From assembly GCA_003173915.1 (NCBI GenBank), contig PPGL01000094.1, positions 1-12,567 on the forward strand: DNA of 12,567 nucleotides, given 5' to 3'. The position numbers and the translations under genes were made by a program. Positions 1 through 5,723 of this stretch are shown here, piece by piece (the first letter of the stretch is position 1; each line of letters opens with the position of its first letter). This DNA comes from Candidatus Levyibacteriota bacterium. GTDB taxonomy: Bacteria; Patescibacteria; Microgenomatia; Levybacterales; UBA12049. The notes below the pieces were generated by a model that saw only the letters and a list, made by a program, of their open reading frames with translations, had not been told where the DNA came from and did not search any database.

Positions 1-1
1 T

Positions 2-757
2 TTACGAGATGTTGTACCAGGCGAGATGGTTGTTGTTGATAAAAAAGGACTTCATTCATATATATTGGCAAAAGGAAAAGAACATCTAGATATTTTCGAA
101 CTTGTCTATTTTTCTCGTCCAGATAGTTTTGTGTATGGGAAGAATATTAATGAAATTCGTCGAGAAATGGGAAGACAACTTGCCAGAGAGCAAAAAATAA
201 AAGCAGATATTGTTGTCCCGGTGCCGAATTCTGCAATTCCTGCAGCACTTGGATATGCAGAAGAATCAGGAATAAAATTTGATCACGGACTTATTAAAAA
301 TAGTTACATACATAGGACATTTATTAACCCTTCACATTCTTTAAGGCAACGAGACGTGCAGTTAAAACTTATTCCAATGCGAGCAATTCTTAAAGGGAAG
401 CGTGTTATTGTTGTTGATGATTCAATTGTACGGGGGACTACGTCAAAAAAACTTGTTAGTATGATACGAAATGCTGGCGCAAAAGAAGTTCATTTACTTT
501 CTGCGTCGCCAAAAGTAAAGTATCCAGATTTTTATGGCATTGCAACACCAACACAAGAAGAACTTATTGCTTCTCAGATGTCTATTGAAGAAATATGTAA
601 ATTCGTTGGCGCAGATACGATTCAATATTTGTCATACAAGGGACTTATTGCAGCAACAGGATTACCAGAAGAAAAATTTTGTACATCATGTTTTACTGGT
701 AACTATCCAATAGATATTGGAGAAGAGAATAGGAAGAAGATTAACTTTAGTGTGTAA
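2..757 (+). CDS. purF: Amidophosphoribosyltransferase, 3' part (5' end outside window)
   Basis: PurF makes 5-phosphoribosylamine from PRPP and glutamine, the first committed step of purine synthesis. Only the C-terminal phosphoribosyltransferase part is visible: the frame is open from base 2 and continues out of the window, so the N-terminal glutaminase domain and its Cys1 cannot be judged. The PRPP-binding motif VIVVDDSIVRGTTS lies at nt 404-445. Other family landmarks are YFSRPDS (109-129), the GYAEE.G.....GLIKN stretch (nt 251-301), and CFTGNYP near the end. The two cysteines of the terminal CxxC (codons 680-682 and 689-691) match two of the four [4Fe-4S] ligands of the Bacillus-type enzyme as I recall it. 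The other two ligand positions are Asp here (codons 89-91 and 527-529), so the cluster is probably missing or altered. purD follows on the same strand after 96 nt. The family call is very secure. Confidence 0.96.
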   Translation, partial: LRDVVPGEMVVVDKKGLHSYILAKGKEHLDIFELVYFSRPDSFVYGKNINEIRREMGRQLAREQKIKADIVVPVPNSAIPAALGYAEESGIKFDHGLIKNSYIHRTFINPSHSLRQRDVQLKLIPMRAILKGKRVIVVDDSIVRGTTSKKLVSMIRNAGAKEVHLLSASPKVKYPDFYGIATPTQEELIASQMSIEEICKFVGADTIQYLSYKGLIAATGLPEEKFCTSCFTGNYPIDIGEENRKKINFSV

Positions 758-763
758 AAATTG

Positions 764-805
764 TCATCCTGAACTTGTTTCAGGATCTATAAGTTTAAGG
801 TCCTG
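764..805. repeat. Nested inverted repeat between purF and purD
   Basis: ATCCTGAA (766-773) and TTCAGGAT (779-786) form a perfect 8-bp inverted repeat around a 5-nt loop. The right arm can alternatively pair as CAGGATC (781-787) with GGTCCTG (799-805), 7 bp with one T-G pair, so the two hairpins exclude each other. There is no T-tract, so this is not a standard intrinsic terminator. The word GTCATCCTGAAC...TTTCAGGAT resembles a palindromic repeat I recall being scattered in intergenic DNA of unrelated bacteria. That dispersal cannot be tested in this window, which holds one copy. Confidence 0.6.
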
Positions 806-807
806 TT

Positions 808-827
808 AGAGGTTTCCTTCCACCTCT
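808..827. other. Small hairpin upstream of purD
   Basis: AGAGGT (808-813) pairs with ACCTCT (822-827) around an 8-nt pyrimidine-rich loop. It has no T-tract. It could be a further arm of the neighbouring inverted-repeat element or a weak attenuating structure ahead of purD. Its function is unknown. Confidence 0.35.
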
Positions 828-844
828 GCCACCCTTAATTTGTT

Positions 845-850
845 TATAAT
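845..850 (+). promoter_or_regulatory. TATAAT hexamer just before purD
   Basis: A perfect TATAAT ends 3 nt before the purD ATG. With normal spacing the transcript would start at about 857, inside the gene, and no good -35 sits 16-18 nt upstream. It is therefore either a coincidence in AT-rich DNA or a promoter with unusually short spacing. No Shine-Dalgarno sequence precedes purD. Confidence 0.25.
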
Positions 851-853
851 AAA

Positions 854-2185
854 ATGAAAACGATTGTTGTCATTGATGCTGGGGGAAGAGGTTCTGCCCT
901 TGTTGCTGCATATGCAAAAAGCCCACATGTGGAAAAAATTATCGCAATTCCTGGAAATGATTACATGCAAGTTAATTCCAAAAAACCTGTTCAAATTTAT
1001 CCTCATTTAAAAACTACTAGCGTTAAGGAAATTATTGAAATTTGTAAAAAAGAAAACGTAGATTTTGTTGATGTTGCACAAGATAACGCGGTTGCAGTAG
1101 GACTTGTTGACGATTTGATGAAGGAAGGCCTTAAAGCAGTTGGCCCGACAAAGGCAGCGGGAGAACTCGAATGGAGTAAGGTGTTTTCCCGAGAGTTTAT
1201 GAGCAAATACAATATCCCGCAACCAGAATATGTGGTATTTGACTCAGTAGAGAAAGGAATAGAATATCTTCAGAAACAACCCGACCAACCGTGGTTTGTG
1301 AAAGCATCGGGGTTATGTGAAGGAAAAGGTGCACTTCCGGCTGCGAGTAATGCAGAGGCAGAAGAAAGAATTTTAGAAGTGCAAAAATTTGGAGAGGCAG
1401 GGCAAACATATCTTCTTGAAAAATGGCTAAAAAGTCCTGATGGATCACAAGCCGAAGAATTTTCTGCATTTGCATTAAGTGATGGAAATTCCTGGCAAAT
1501 GGTAGGATATGCTCAAGACCACAAGCGAGCGCTGGATGGAGATAAGGGAGAAAATACTGGAGGAATGGGAGTAAGTACTCCTGCTCTTGTTGCGAGTGTA
1601 GACATTAAAAAACAAACCGAAGAAATTTTTGAAAAAATATTTACTGGTATGAAAAAAGAAAATCGACCATACAAAGGAGTTCTGTACTTAGGTGGAATTT
1701 TAGTGGGAGGAAAAGTTTTTGTTGTCGAATATAATGCACGATGGGGAGATCCAGAAGCAGAAGTACTTGTTCCAGGAATACAAAATGATTTTTACGAATT
1801 ATCTTTAACAATAATAAAAGAAAAATTGAGTTTACAAGTTCTTAAAACAGATGAAAAAGCGCGTGTTGCTGTTGCTGGCTGTGCAAAAGGATATCCAACA
1901 GATTATTCTGACGTAAAAGGGAAAATTATTTCCGGTTTGGATAACGTAAACAATGTTCTTATTTATGGCGCAGGAATAAAAAAACAGAATGGCAAATATG
2001 TTGTAAATGGCGGTAGAGTTTTTTATGTTATCGGGGAGGGGAAGGATGTTTTGGAAGCGAGAGAAAAAGCATATGCAGCAATGGAAAAAATTTCTATTGA
2101 GGGTAAGAATTTGCACTATCGTAGCGATATTGGTTGGAGAGATGTACAAAGAATTCAAAATTCAAAAGTTAAAAATCAAAAATAA
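854..2185 (+). CDS. purD: Phosphoribosylamine-glycine ligase
   Basis: PurD (GARS) joins phosphoribosylamine, the PurF product, to glycine with ATP, giving GAR. The 443-residue protein is close to the usual family length. Visible landmarks are the N-terminal nucleotide-binding loop (residues 8-14, here GGRG where most relatives have GGRE), the ATP-grasp lysine/glycine region VKASGLCEGKGA (149-160), DHKRALDGDKGENTGGMG (222-239) and the metal-binding EYNARWGDPE (292-301). The family core ends at about SDIGWRD (424-430). The last 11 residues (RIQNSKVKNQK) are encoded by a degenerate 7-nt repeat that also supplies the stop codon, so the tail is probably an accretion. The start fits the family N-terminus (MKTIVVIDAGG); there is no Shine-Dalgarno sequence. 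It neighbours purF, consistent with joint function, although a repeat-rich spacer lies between them. Confidence 0.95.
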   Translation: MKTIVVIDAGGRGSALVAAYAKSPHVEKIIAIPGNDYMQVNSKKPVQIYPHLKTTSVKEIIEICKKENVDFVDVAQDNAVAVGLVDDLMKEGLKAVGPTKAAGELEWSKVFSREFMSKYNIPQPEYVVFDSVEKGIEYLQKQPDQPWFVKASGLCEGKGALPAASNAEAEERILEVQKFGEAGQTYLLEKWLKSPDGSQAEEFSAFALSDGNSWQMVGYAQDHKRALDGDKGENTGGMGVSTPALVASVDIKKQTEEIFEKIFTGMKKENRPYKGVLYLGGILVGGKVFVVEYNARWGDPEAEVLVPGIQNDFYELSLTIIKEKLSLQVLKTDEKARVAVAGCAKGYPTDYSDVKGKIISGLDNVNNVLIYGAGIKKQNGKYVVNGGRVFYVIGEGKDVLEAREKAYAAMEKISIEGKNLHYRSDIGWRDVQRIQNSKVKNQK

Positions 2186-2186
2186 T
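2152..2186 (+). repeat. Degenerate heptanucleotide repeat inside the purD 3' end
   Basis: Five successive 7-nt units are readable: AATTCAA, AATTCAA, AAGTTAA, AAATCAA, AAATAAT. They encode the C-terminal tail of PurD and its TAA stop. The same 7-nt word family recurs at 4232-4270, 6581-6650 and 10666-10690. Confidence 0.7.
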
Positions 2187-2261
2187 TTTTCTTCAATTTC
2201 CTTCTAGTAAAATAAAAAATATACTTGTACACTATATAAAGAAGATAGAAATATTCTAAAT

Positions 2262-2272
2262 AAAGGAGGTGA
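2262..2272 (+). promoter_or_regulatory. Strong ribosome binding site
   Basis: AAAGGAGGTGA is nearly fully complementary to the usual 16S rRNA 3' end, with the GGAGG core ending 9 nt before the ATG at 2279. It is by far the strongest Shine-Dalgarno sequence in the window. It decides the start of the small lysine-rich gene and implies high translation. Confidence 0.85.
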
Positions 2273-2278
2273 CAGATT

Positions 2279-2416
2279 ATGGCAAAGAAAAAGGTAGTAA
2301 AGAAAACAGCAAAAAATACAAAGCGATCAGTAAAAAAAGCTAAAAAATCAACAAGAATAACAGCATCCAAAAAAAAGACAAGTCTTTTTGACGAATTCAT
2401 GAATTTATTTAAATAA
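2279..2416 (+). CDS. Small lysine-rich protein (45 aa), histone-like composition
   Basis: The 45-residue protein begins MAKKKVVKKTAK and has 15 Lys and 2 Arg, nearly all in residues 1-33. The pattern of K/A/T/S/V resembles bacterial histone H1-like tails. The end, SLFDEFMNLFK (35-45), breaks this pattern: it is a short amphipathic, probably helical segment with two acidic residues. The strong ribosome binding site at 2262-2272 and the dedicated intrinsic terminator at 2425-2467 make it convincing as a real, well-expressed gene despite its size. A nucleic-acid-binding or nucleoid role is an inference from charge only; a ribosome-associated role is equally possible. No named family is recognised. 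An open frame on the opposite strand covers the same bases but lacks comparable signals. Confidence 0.8.
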   Translation: MAKKKVVKKTAKNTKRSVKKAKKSTRITASKKKTSLFDEFMNLFK

Positions 2417-2424
2417 ATCTGTTT

Positions 2425-2467
2425 ATACGGCATCCAAGAAGTGGAAAAAGGGTGCCGTATTTTTATT
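2425..2467 (+). terminator. Intrinsic terminator after the lysine-rich gene
   Basis: An 11-bp stem, ATACGGCATCC (2425-2435) with GGGTGCCGTAT (2450-2460), contains one T-G pair and closes a 14-nt purine-rich loop. TTTTATT follows directly. This is the clearest rho-independent terminator in the window, 8 nt after the stop codon, and it separates the small gene from the histidine kinase. Confidence 0.88.
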
Positions 2468-2498
2468 GCATTATTCACATGCTCTTATTACAAAATTC

Positions 2499-2527
2499 TT
2501 AGCAGTACCCATATATTTTTTTATAAT
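2499..2527 (+). promoter_or_regulatory. Predicted sigma70-type promoter of the histidine kinase
   Basis: A perfect -10 TATAAT (2522-2527) lies 17 nt after a partial -35 TTAGCA (2499-2504, 4 of 6). Transcription would start near 2534, giving a leader of about 13 nt with no Shine-Dalgarno sequence. The strong terminator at 2425-2467 just upstream fits a new transcription unit starting here. Confidence 0.55.
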
Positions 2528-2553
2528 AATTGCAACATAAACATGTATGGGTA
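2506..2553. repeat. Inverted repeat bracketing the kinase promoter and start codon
   Basis: TACCCATATAT (2506-2516) and ATGTATGGGTA (2543-2553) are complementary over 11 positions with one T-G pair. The 26-nt interval contains the predicted -10 box and transcription start. The left arm lies upstream of the predicted start, so the pairing would act at DNA level (operator half-sites) unless transcription starts further upstream. In that case it could form an RNA hairpin hiding the ATG. Confidence 0.5.
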
Positions 2554-4037
2554 GTAGTATTTTAAGTAATTCGCATTTCAAGGAAAATTTCAAAAAAAAT
2601 AAGATAGTAAGAATAGTACTTATTCCAATTGCAACTGTTTTTCTTGTTACTGCATTAAAGAAAGCATTTCCATCAATTTTTGGACAATCACAATTTTTGC
2701 TATTTTACTTGCCTATTCTTATCAGTGCAGGAGCAGGTGGATTATTGGGCGGAATTATTGCAACATTTCTTTCTTCAGTTGTTGTTCTATATTTTTTTTC
2801 CTTTCCATATCAAACATTTATAGCAAGTTCTGCTGATTATATTGATACTGGTGTGTATTTTTTTGAAGGACTGATCATTTCGGTGATAGTCGAAGGTCTG
2901 TACGGTGCACGAGAAAATGCAGAAAAAACATTAGTTGCTCTTAGGACAAGTCAAGAACGGTATAAATTACTTGTTGAAAATGCGACAGACTATGCGATAT
3001 TTATGATTGATGTAAAGGGTCGAATAATAAGTTGGAATTCTGGTGCACAAAAGTTACTTGGCTATAAAAAAGACGAAATAATTGGAAAGCATTTTAGCAT
3101 TTTGTATTCTTCAGAGGACAGAAAAAGAAATCGTGCAAAAAAGGAACTACAAGAAGCATTGCAAAAAGGAAAGGCGAGTGATGATAACTGGGTAGTTACA
3201 AAAACTCAACATCAATTTTGGGCAAGCGGTATGACAATGCCAGTCAGAAACGGGCGAAAAACTGTTATTGGATATGAAAAAATCATTCGTGACGCAACAG
3301 AAGCAAAACAAGTACAAGAAAGAAGGGATGATTTTATCAGCATTGCAACACACGAGATTCGTACTCCTGTCACTACTATGAATGCATATTTTGGTGTTTT
3401 GGAAAAACGATTGCATGCAAATAAGAATTTCAAAGAATTGTTTTTGTTTGAGAAAGTTAACGAGCAACTAAAAAAACTCACAGTACTTATTAAGGATTTA
3501 TTGGATGTGAGCCGCGTACAAAATCAGCAATTGCCCATCAATAAAGAATTGTTGCATATAGACGAAGTGTTGCATGAAACTGTAAGTGATATTCAGCAAG
3601 CTTCCAAAGAACATAAAATTGTCTTACATGATTCTCCAAATGCATTTGTGTATGCTGATAAAAGTAGAATAAGTCAGGTGATTAGTAATTTACTTTCTAA
3701 TGCAATAAAATATTCTCCGCAGGAAAAAAACGTAATTGTTTCGGCAGAAAAAGAAAGCAAGAATATTAAAATAGCTGTTACAGATTTTGGAAGTGGCCTT
3801 ACCAAAGAAAATCAAGAAAAAGTATTTGATCGTTTTTATCGTGCTACTTCACATCAGAATGGTAGTGTAGGAGGAGGACTTGGACTGGGACTGTTTATCG
3901 CTCGAGAAATTGTTCATCAACACCACGGAACTATTGGTGTGACAAGTGAAATAGGGAAAGGATCAACCTTCTTCTTTACACTTCCACTTTCTCAGACAAC
4001 GAAAAAAAGTTATACTAGAAAAAAGGAAAGAAAGTGA
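2547..4037 (+). CDS. Membrane PAS-domain sensor histidine kinase
   Basis: A 496-residue sensor kinase that autophosphorylates on His and would pass phosphate to a response regulator. In order it shows about four hydrophobic segments (roughly 21-38, 48-63, 64-88, 105-118) resembling the DUF4118/KdpD-type membrane module, a PAS domain (about 137-250), the HisKA H-box FISIATHEIRTP with phospho-acceptor His269, and an HATPase domain. The latter has N-box NLLSNAIKYS (Asn385), G1 DFGSG (413-417), F-box FDRFYR and G2 GGGLGLGLF. All catalytic motifs look intact. No response regulator is adjacent, so it is an orphan here and its signal is unknown. The ATG at 2547 is chosen because it follows the predicted promoter and is in frame; the ATG at 2543 is out of frame. 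The stop codon overlaps the ribosome binding site of the next small gene, suggesting co-translation. Confidence 0.92.
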   Translation: MGSSILSNSHFKENFKKNKIVRIVLIPIATVFLVTALKKAFPSIFGQSQFLLFYLPILISAGAGGLLGGIIATFLSSVVVLYFFSFPYQTFIASSADYIDTGVYFFEGLIISVIVEGLYGARENAEKTLVALRTSQERYKLLVENATDYAIFMIDVKGRIISWNSGAQKLLGYKKDEIIGKHFSILYSSEDRKRNRAKKELQEALQKGKASDDNWVVTKTQHQFWASGMTMPVRNGRKTVIGYEKIIRDATEAKQVQERRDDFISIATHEIRTPVTTMNAYFGVLEKRLHANKNFKELFLFEKVNEQLKKLTVLIKDLLDVSRVQNQQLPINKELLHIDEVLHETVSDIQQASKEHKIVLHDSPNAFVYADKSRISQVISNLLSNAIKYSPQEKNVIVSAEKESKNIKIAVTDFGSGLTKENQEKVFDRFYRATSHQNGSVGGGLGLGLFIAREIVHQHHGTIGVTSEIGKGSTFFFTLPLSQTTKKSYTRKKERK

Positions 4038-4042
4038 GGTGA
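4034..4042 (+). promoter_or_regulatory. Ribosome binding site overlapping the kinase stop codon
   Basis: GTGAGGTGA contains the kinase TGA stop (4035-4037) and an AGGTGA Shine-Dalgarno core, ending 5 nt before the ATG at 4048. The overlap suggests that translation of the small gene is coupled to that of the kinase. Confidence 0.7.
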
Positions 4043-4047
4043 AGCAT

Positions 4048-4215
4048 ATGGATCAAAAAATGTATCAAAAATCTTGTGATGACGCACAATGTGGATTTTT
4101 AGTAAAAAGTCATAATAAAAATGAAGTTATTGAAATGATTAAAATGCATGCAAAAAATGTGCATAATCTTGACGTTCCAGATAACGAAATTTCGCAAAAA
4201 GTCCAAGAGGTATAG
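4048..4215 (+). CDS. Small DUF1059-like protein (55 aa)
   Basis: The 55-residue product shows the spacing of the DUF1059 family: an early cysteine pair, C10 and C15, in SCDDAQCGF, then a helix ending in MHAKNVHN (33-40, with conserved-looking His34 and His39) and a hydrophilic end. The Cys/His arrangement hints at metal or redox sensing, but no function is established for the family as far as I recall. It starts 10 nt after the histidine kinase stop with a good ribosome binding site, so the two are probably one transcript. A role as an accessory or output of that kinase is an inference from position only. The gene is too short for many gene finders. Confidence 0.78.
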   Translation: MDQKMYQKSCDDAQCGFLVKSHNKNEVIEMIKMHAKNVHNLDVPDNEISQKVQEV

Positions 4216-4231
4216 AGATTAGGGAATAAAA

Positions 4232-4270
4232 AGTTCATAGTCCATGTTTCGTTCATAGTTCATAGTTTGG
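4232..4270. repeat. Degenerate heptanucleotide repeat in the spacer before the glycerate kinase
   Basis: AGTTCAT (4232-4238), AGTCCAT (4239-4245), an 11-nt irregular unit, AGTTCAT (4257-4263) and AGTTTGG (4264-4270) form a broken 7-nt repeat. The spacer (4216-4371) holds this repeat and the promoter at 4336-4364; no terminator or gene is visible in it. Confidence 0.6.
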
Positions 4271-4335
4271 TCGAGGGTAATATCTAAGATTTAACAATAA
4301 TGGATTAAACTTGAGACTATATTAAAGAATCATAA

Positions 4336-4364
4336 TTGACGAAGGGGATATTACGCGTTACACT
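4336..4364 (+). promoter_or_regulatory. Predicted promoter giving a leaderless glycerate kinase mRNA
   Basis: TTGACG (4336-4341, 5 of 6 to the -35 consensus) and TACACT (4359-4364, 4 of 6 to the -10) are separated by exactly 17 nt. The predicted start is 4371, one base before the ATG at 4372, and there is no properly spaced Shine-Dalgarno sequence. This argues against the in-frame TTG at 4336, which would be the -35 box itself. Confidence 0.55.
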
Positions 4365-4371
4365 GGAAGTA

Positions 4372-5649
4372 ATGGGAGTTATTAAAAATTTCGACCAACT
4401 TGCAGTATCTAAAGAACGCAAAATTGTATTACAACTTGTTGAAGAAGCACTTGCTTCCGTTGCTCCATCATATGTATTTAATCAACATGTACAAAGAAGT
4501 GGTGACCTCCTAACTATTCAAGGGGAAGTATTTGACTTATCAAAATTTGAGAAGGTATTTGTTGTTGGTTTTGGGAAAGGGTCGTCTGGTATTTGCAAAC
4601 TTCTTGAGCAGGTTTTGGGCGATAAGTTAACTGCAGGATGGGATATAGACGTTGTGGATGAGAGTATGGAAAAAATCTCTTACACCAAAGGAACTCATCC
4701 ACTTCCTTCTCAAATAAATATTGATTTCACAGAAAAAGTTTTGCAACAAACAACAGGTCTTACAGAAAAGGATCTTGTTTTGGTCGTTGTTTGCGGGGGA
4801 GGATCGGCACTTTTTGAGTCTTTACATAAAGAAAGTCTTGAAACATTAGACACTATTTCAACGGCACTTCTTCGCAGTGGCGCAACGATATCGGAAATGA
4901 ATGTTATACGAAAGCATCTGTCTAAAGTTAAAGGTGGAGATTTTGCCAAACACCTGTATCCTTCAACTGTTGCGACACTAATATTTTCTGATGTTCCTGG
5001 TAGTGATTTGTCAGTCATTGCATCAGGCCCGACTGTGATGGATCATACAACTCTTGAACAGGCAATGGAAATTATAAAAAAATACGATATACAAACTGCT
5101 GTTCCAAATATTCATGATTTACTTCTTGATTTGCCCCGTGACGAAAAGTATTTTGCTCATGTACATAACTTACTTATTGTTAGTAACCAAACAGCTCTTG
5201 ATGCAATGAGTAAAAAAGCAACTGATTTAGGACTACATCCAAGAATTTATTCTGATAAATTTCAAGGAGATGCTAAATTAGTTGGAAAAGATTTAATTAA
5301 TGAATGCAAAGCGGGAGAAGTTTTGTTAGTTGGTGGAGAGACGACAGTTCATGTGACGGGAAAAGGAAAAGGTGGAAGAAATCAAAGTTTGGTTGTAGCT
5401 GCACTTCCTTTTTTACATGACTCAGCAGTTCTTGCTTCCTTTAGCACAGATGGTCAAGATTTTTACTATTTTACCGGTGCAATAGGAGATGAACATACCC
5501 TTATTAAGGCAGTTGCATTAGGTCTTGATGCAAAAAGTTTTTTAGACGATGATAACTGTTATGAATTTTTACAAAAGGTAGGAGATGGTATCTTTACTGA
5601 TAAATTAGAATCAAATGTTTCTGACTTAATGATTGTATTCAAACCATAG
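4372..5649 (+). CDS. Type-2 glycerate kinase (DUF4147/MOFRL family)
   Basis: This family phosphorylates D-glycerate, usually to 2-phosphoglycerate, feeding lower glycolysis. The 425-residue protein has the expected two-part layout: GFGKGSSGI (67-74), HPLP (109-112), CGGGSALFE (141-149), MNVIRKHLSKVKGG (176-189), SDVPGSDLSVIASGPT (206-221), then the MOFRL part with GGETTVHVTGKGKGGRNQ (321-338). The C-terminus departs from the family as I recall it: STDGQDFYYFTGAIGD (358-373) stands where a glycine-rich TDG.DGPTDAAGA is usual, and DKLESNVSDL (410-419) replaces TGPTGTNV.DL. Activity or substrate may therefore differ. The start at 4372 is preferred over the upstream TTG because IKNFDQLA begins the conserved region and a promoter fits a leaderless start here. 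The two transketolase genes follow on the same strand. Confidence 0.88.
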   Translation: MGVIKNFDQLAVSKERKIVLQLVEEALASVAPSYVFNQHVQRSGDLLTIQGEVFDLSKFEKVFVVGFGKGSSGICKLLEQVLGDKLTAGWDIDVVDESMEKISYTKGTHPLPSQINIDFTEKVLQQTTGLTEKDLVLVVVCGGGSALFESLHKESLETLDTISTALLRSGATISEMNVIRKHLSKVKGGDFAKHLYPSTVATLIFSDVPGSDLSVIASGPTVMDHTTLEQAMEIIKKYDIQTAVPNIHDLLLDLPRDEKYFAHVHNLLIVSNQTALDAMSKKATDLGLHPRIYSDKFQGDAKLVGKDLINECKAGEVLLVGGETTVHVTGKGKGGRNQSLVVAALPFLHDSAVLASFSTDGQDFYYFTGAIGDEHTLIKAVALGLDAKSFLDDDNCYEFLQKVGDGIFTDKLESNVSDLMIVFKP

Positions 5650-5660
5650 TTTCAATAAAG

Positions 5661-5723
5661 CAATATGAATAATGAATTAAGTAAAAAGATGCATAATTCG
5701 TAATGCATTTTGCATAATGCATA
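5661..5723. repeat. Degenerate heptanucleotide repeat running into the tktN start
   Basis: From 5661 the sequence can be read as 7-nt units: CAATATG, AATAATG, AATTAAG, TAAAAAG, ATGCATA, ATTCGTA, ATGCATT, TTGCATA, ATGCATA. ATGCAT recurs exactly every 14 nt at 5689, 5703 and 5717. The last copy supplies the start region of the downstream transketolase gene. The rest of the spacer (5650-5660) is plain AT-rich sequence; no terminator is visible. Confidence 0.6.

Noticed and set aside
801..835. Possible tRNA 3' half (AGAGG...CCTCT stem followed by GCCACC)
   Set aside because: The loop is too long and lacks a TTCRANY sequence, no anticodon or D arm lies upstream, and there is no acceptor-stem partner.
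758..853. Purine riboswitch or PurR-type box before purD
   Set aside because: No conserved three-way-junction core or recognisable purine operator could be found; only the short inverted repeats are supported.
1197..1475. Minus-strand open frames inside purD, the kinase, the transketolases and the FAD gene
   Set aside because: They lie antisense to well-supported genes, have no family resemblance and no start signals, and are expected by chance in AT-rich coding DNA.
2176..2478. 100-residue open frame on the minus strand across the lysine-rich gene
   Set aside because: It is antisense to an ORF with a near-perfect ribosome binding site and terminator. Its phenylalanine-rich content is just the complement of Lys codons (AAA read as TTT), and it has no start signals of its own.
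4336..4371. TTG start adding 12 residues to the glycerate kinase
   Set aside because: TTGACG here fits a -35 box with a matching -10 at 17 nt, the family begins near IKNFDQLA, and no ribosome binding site precedes the TTG.
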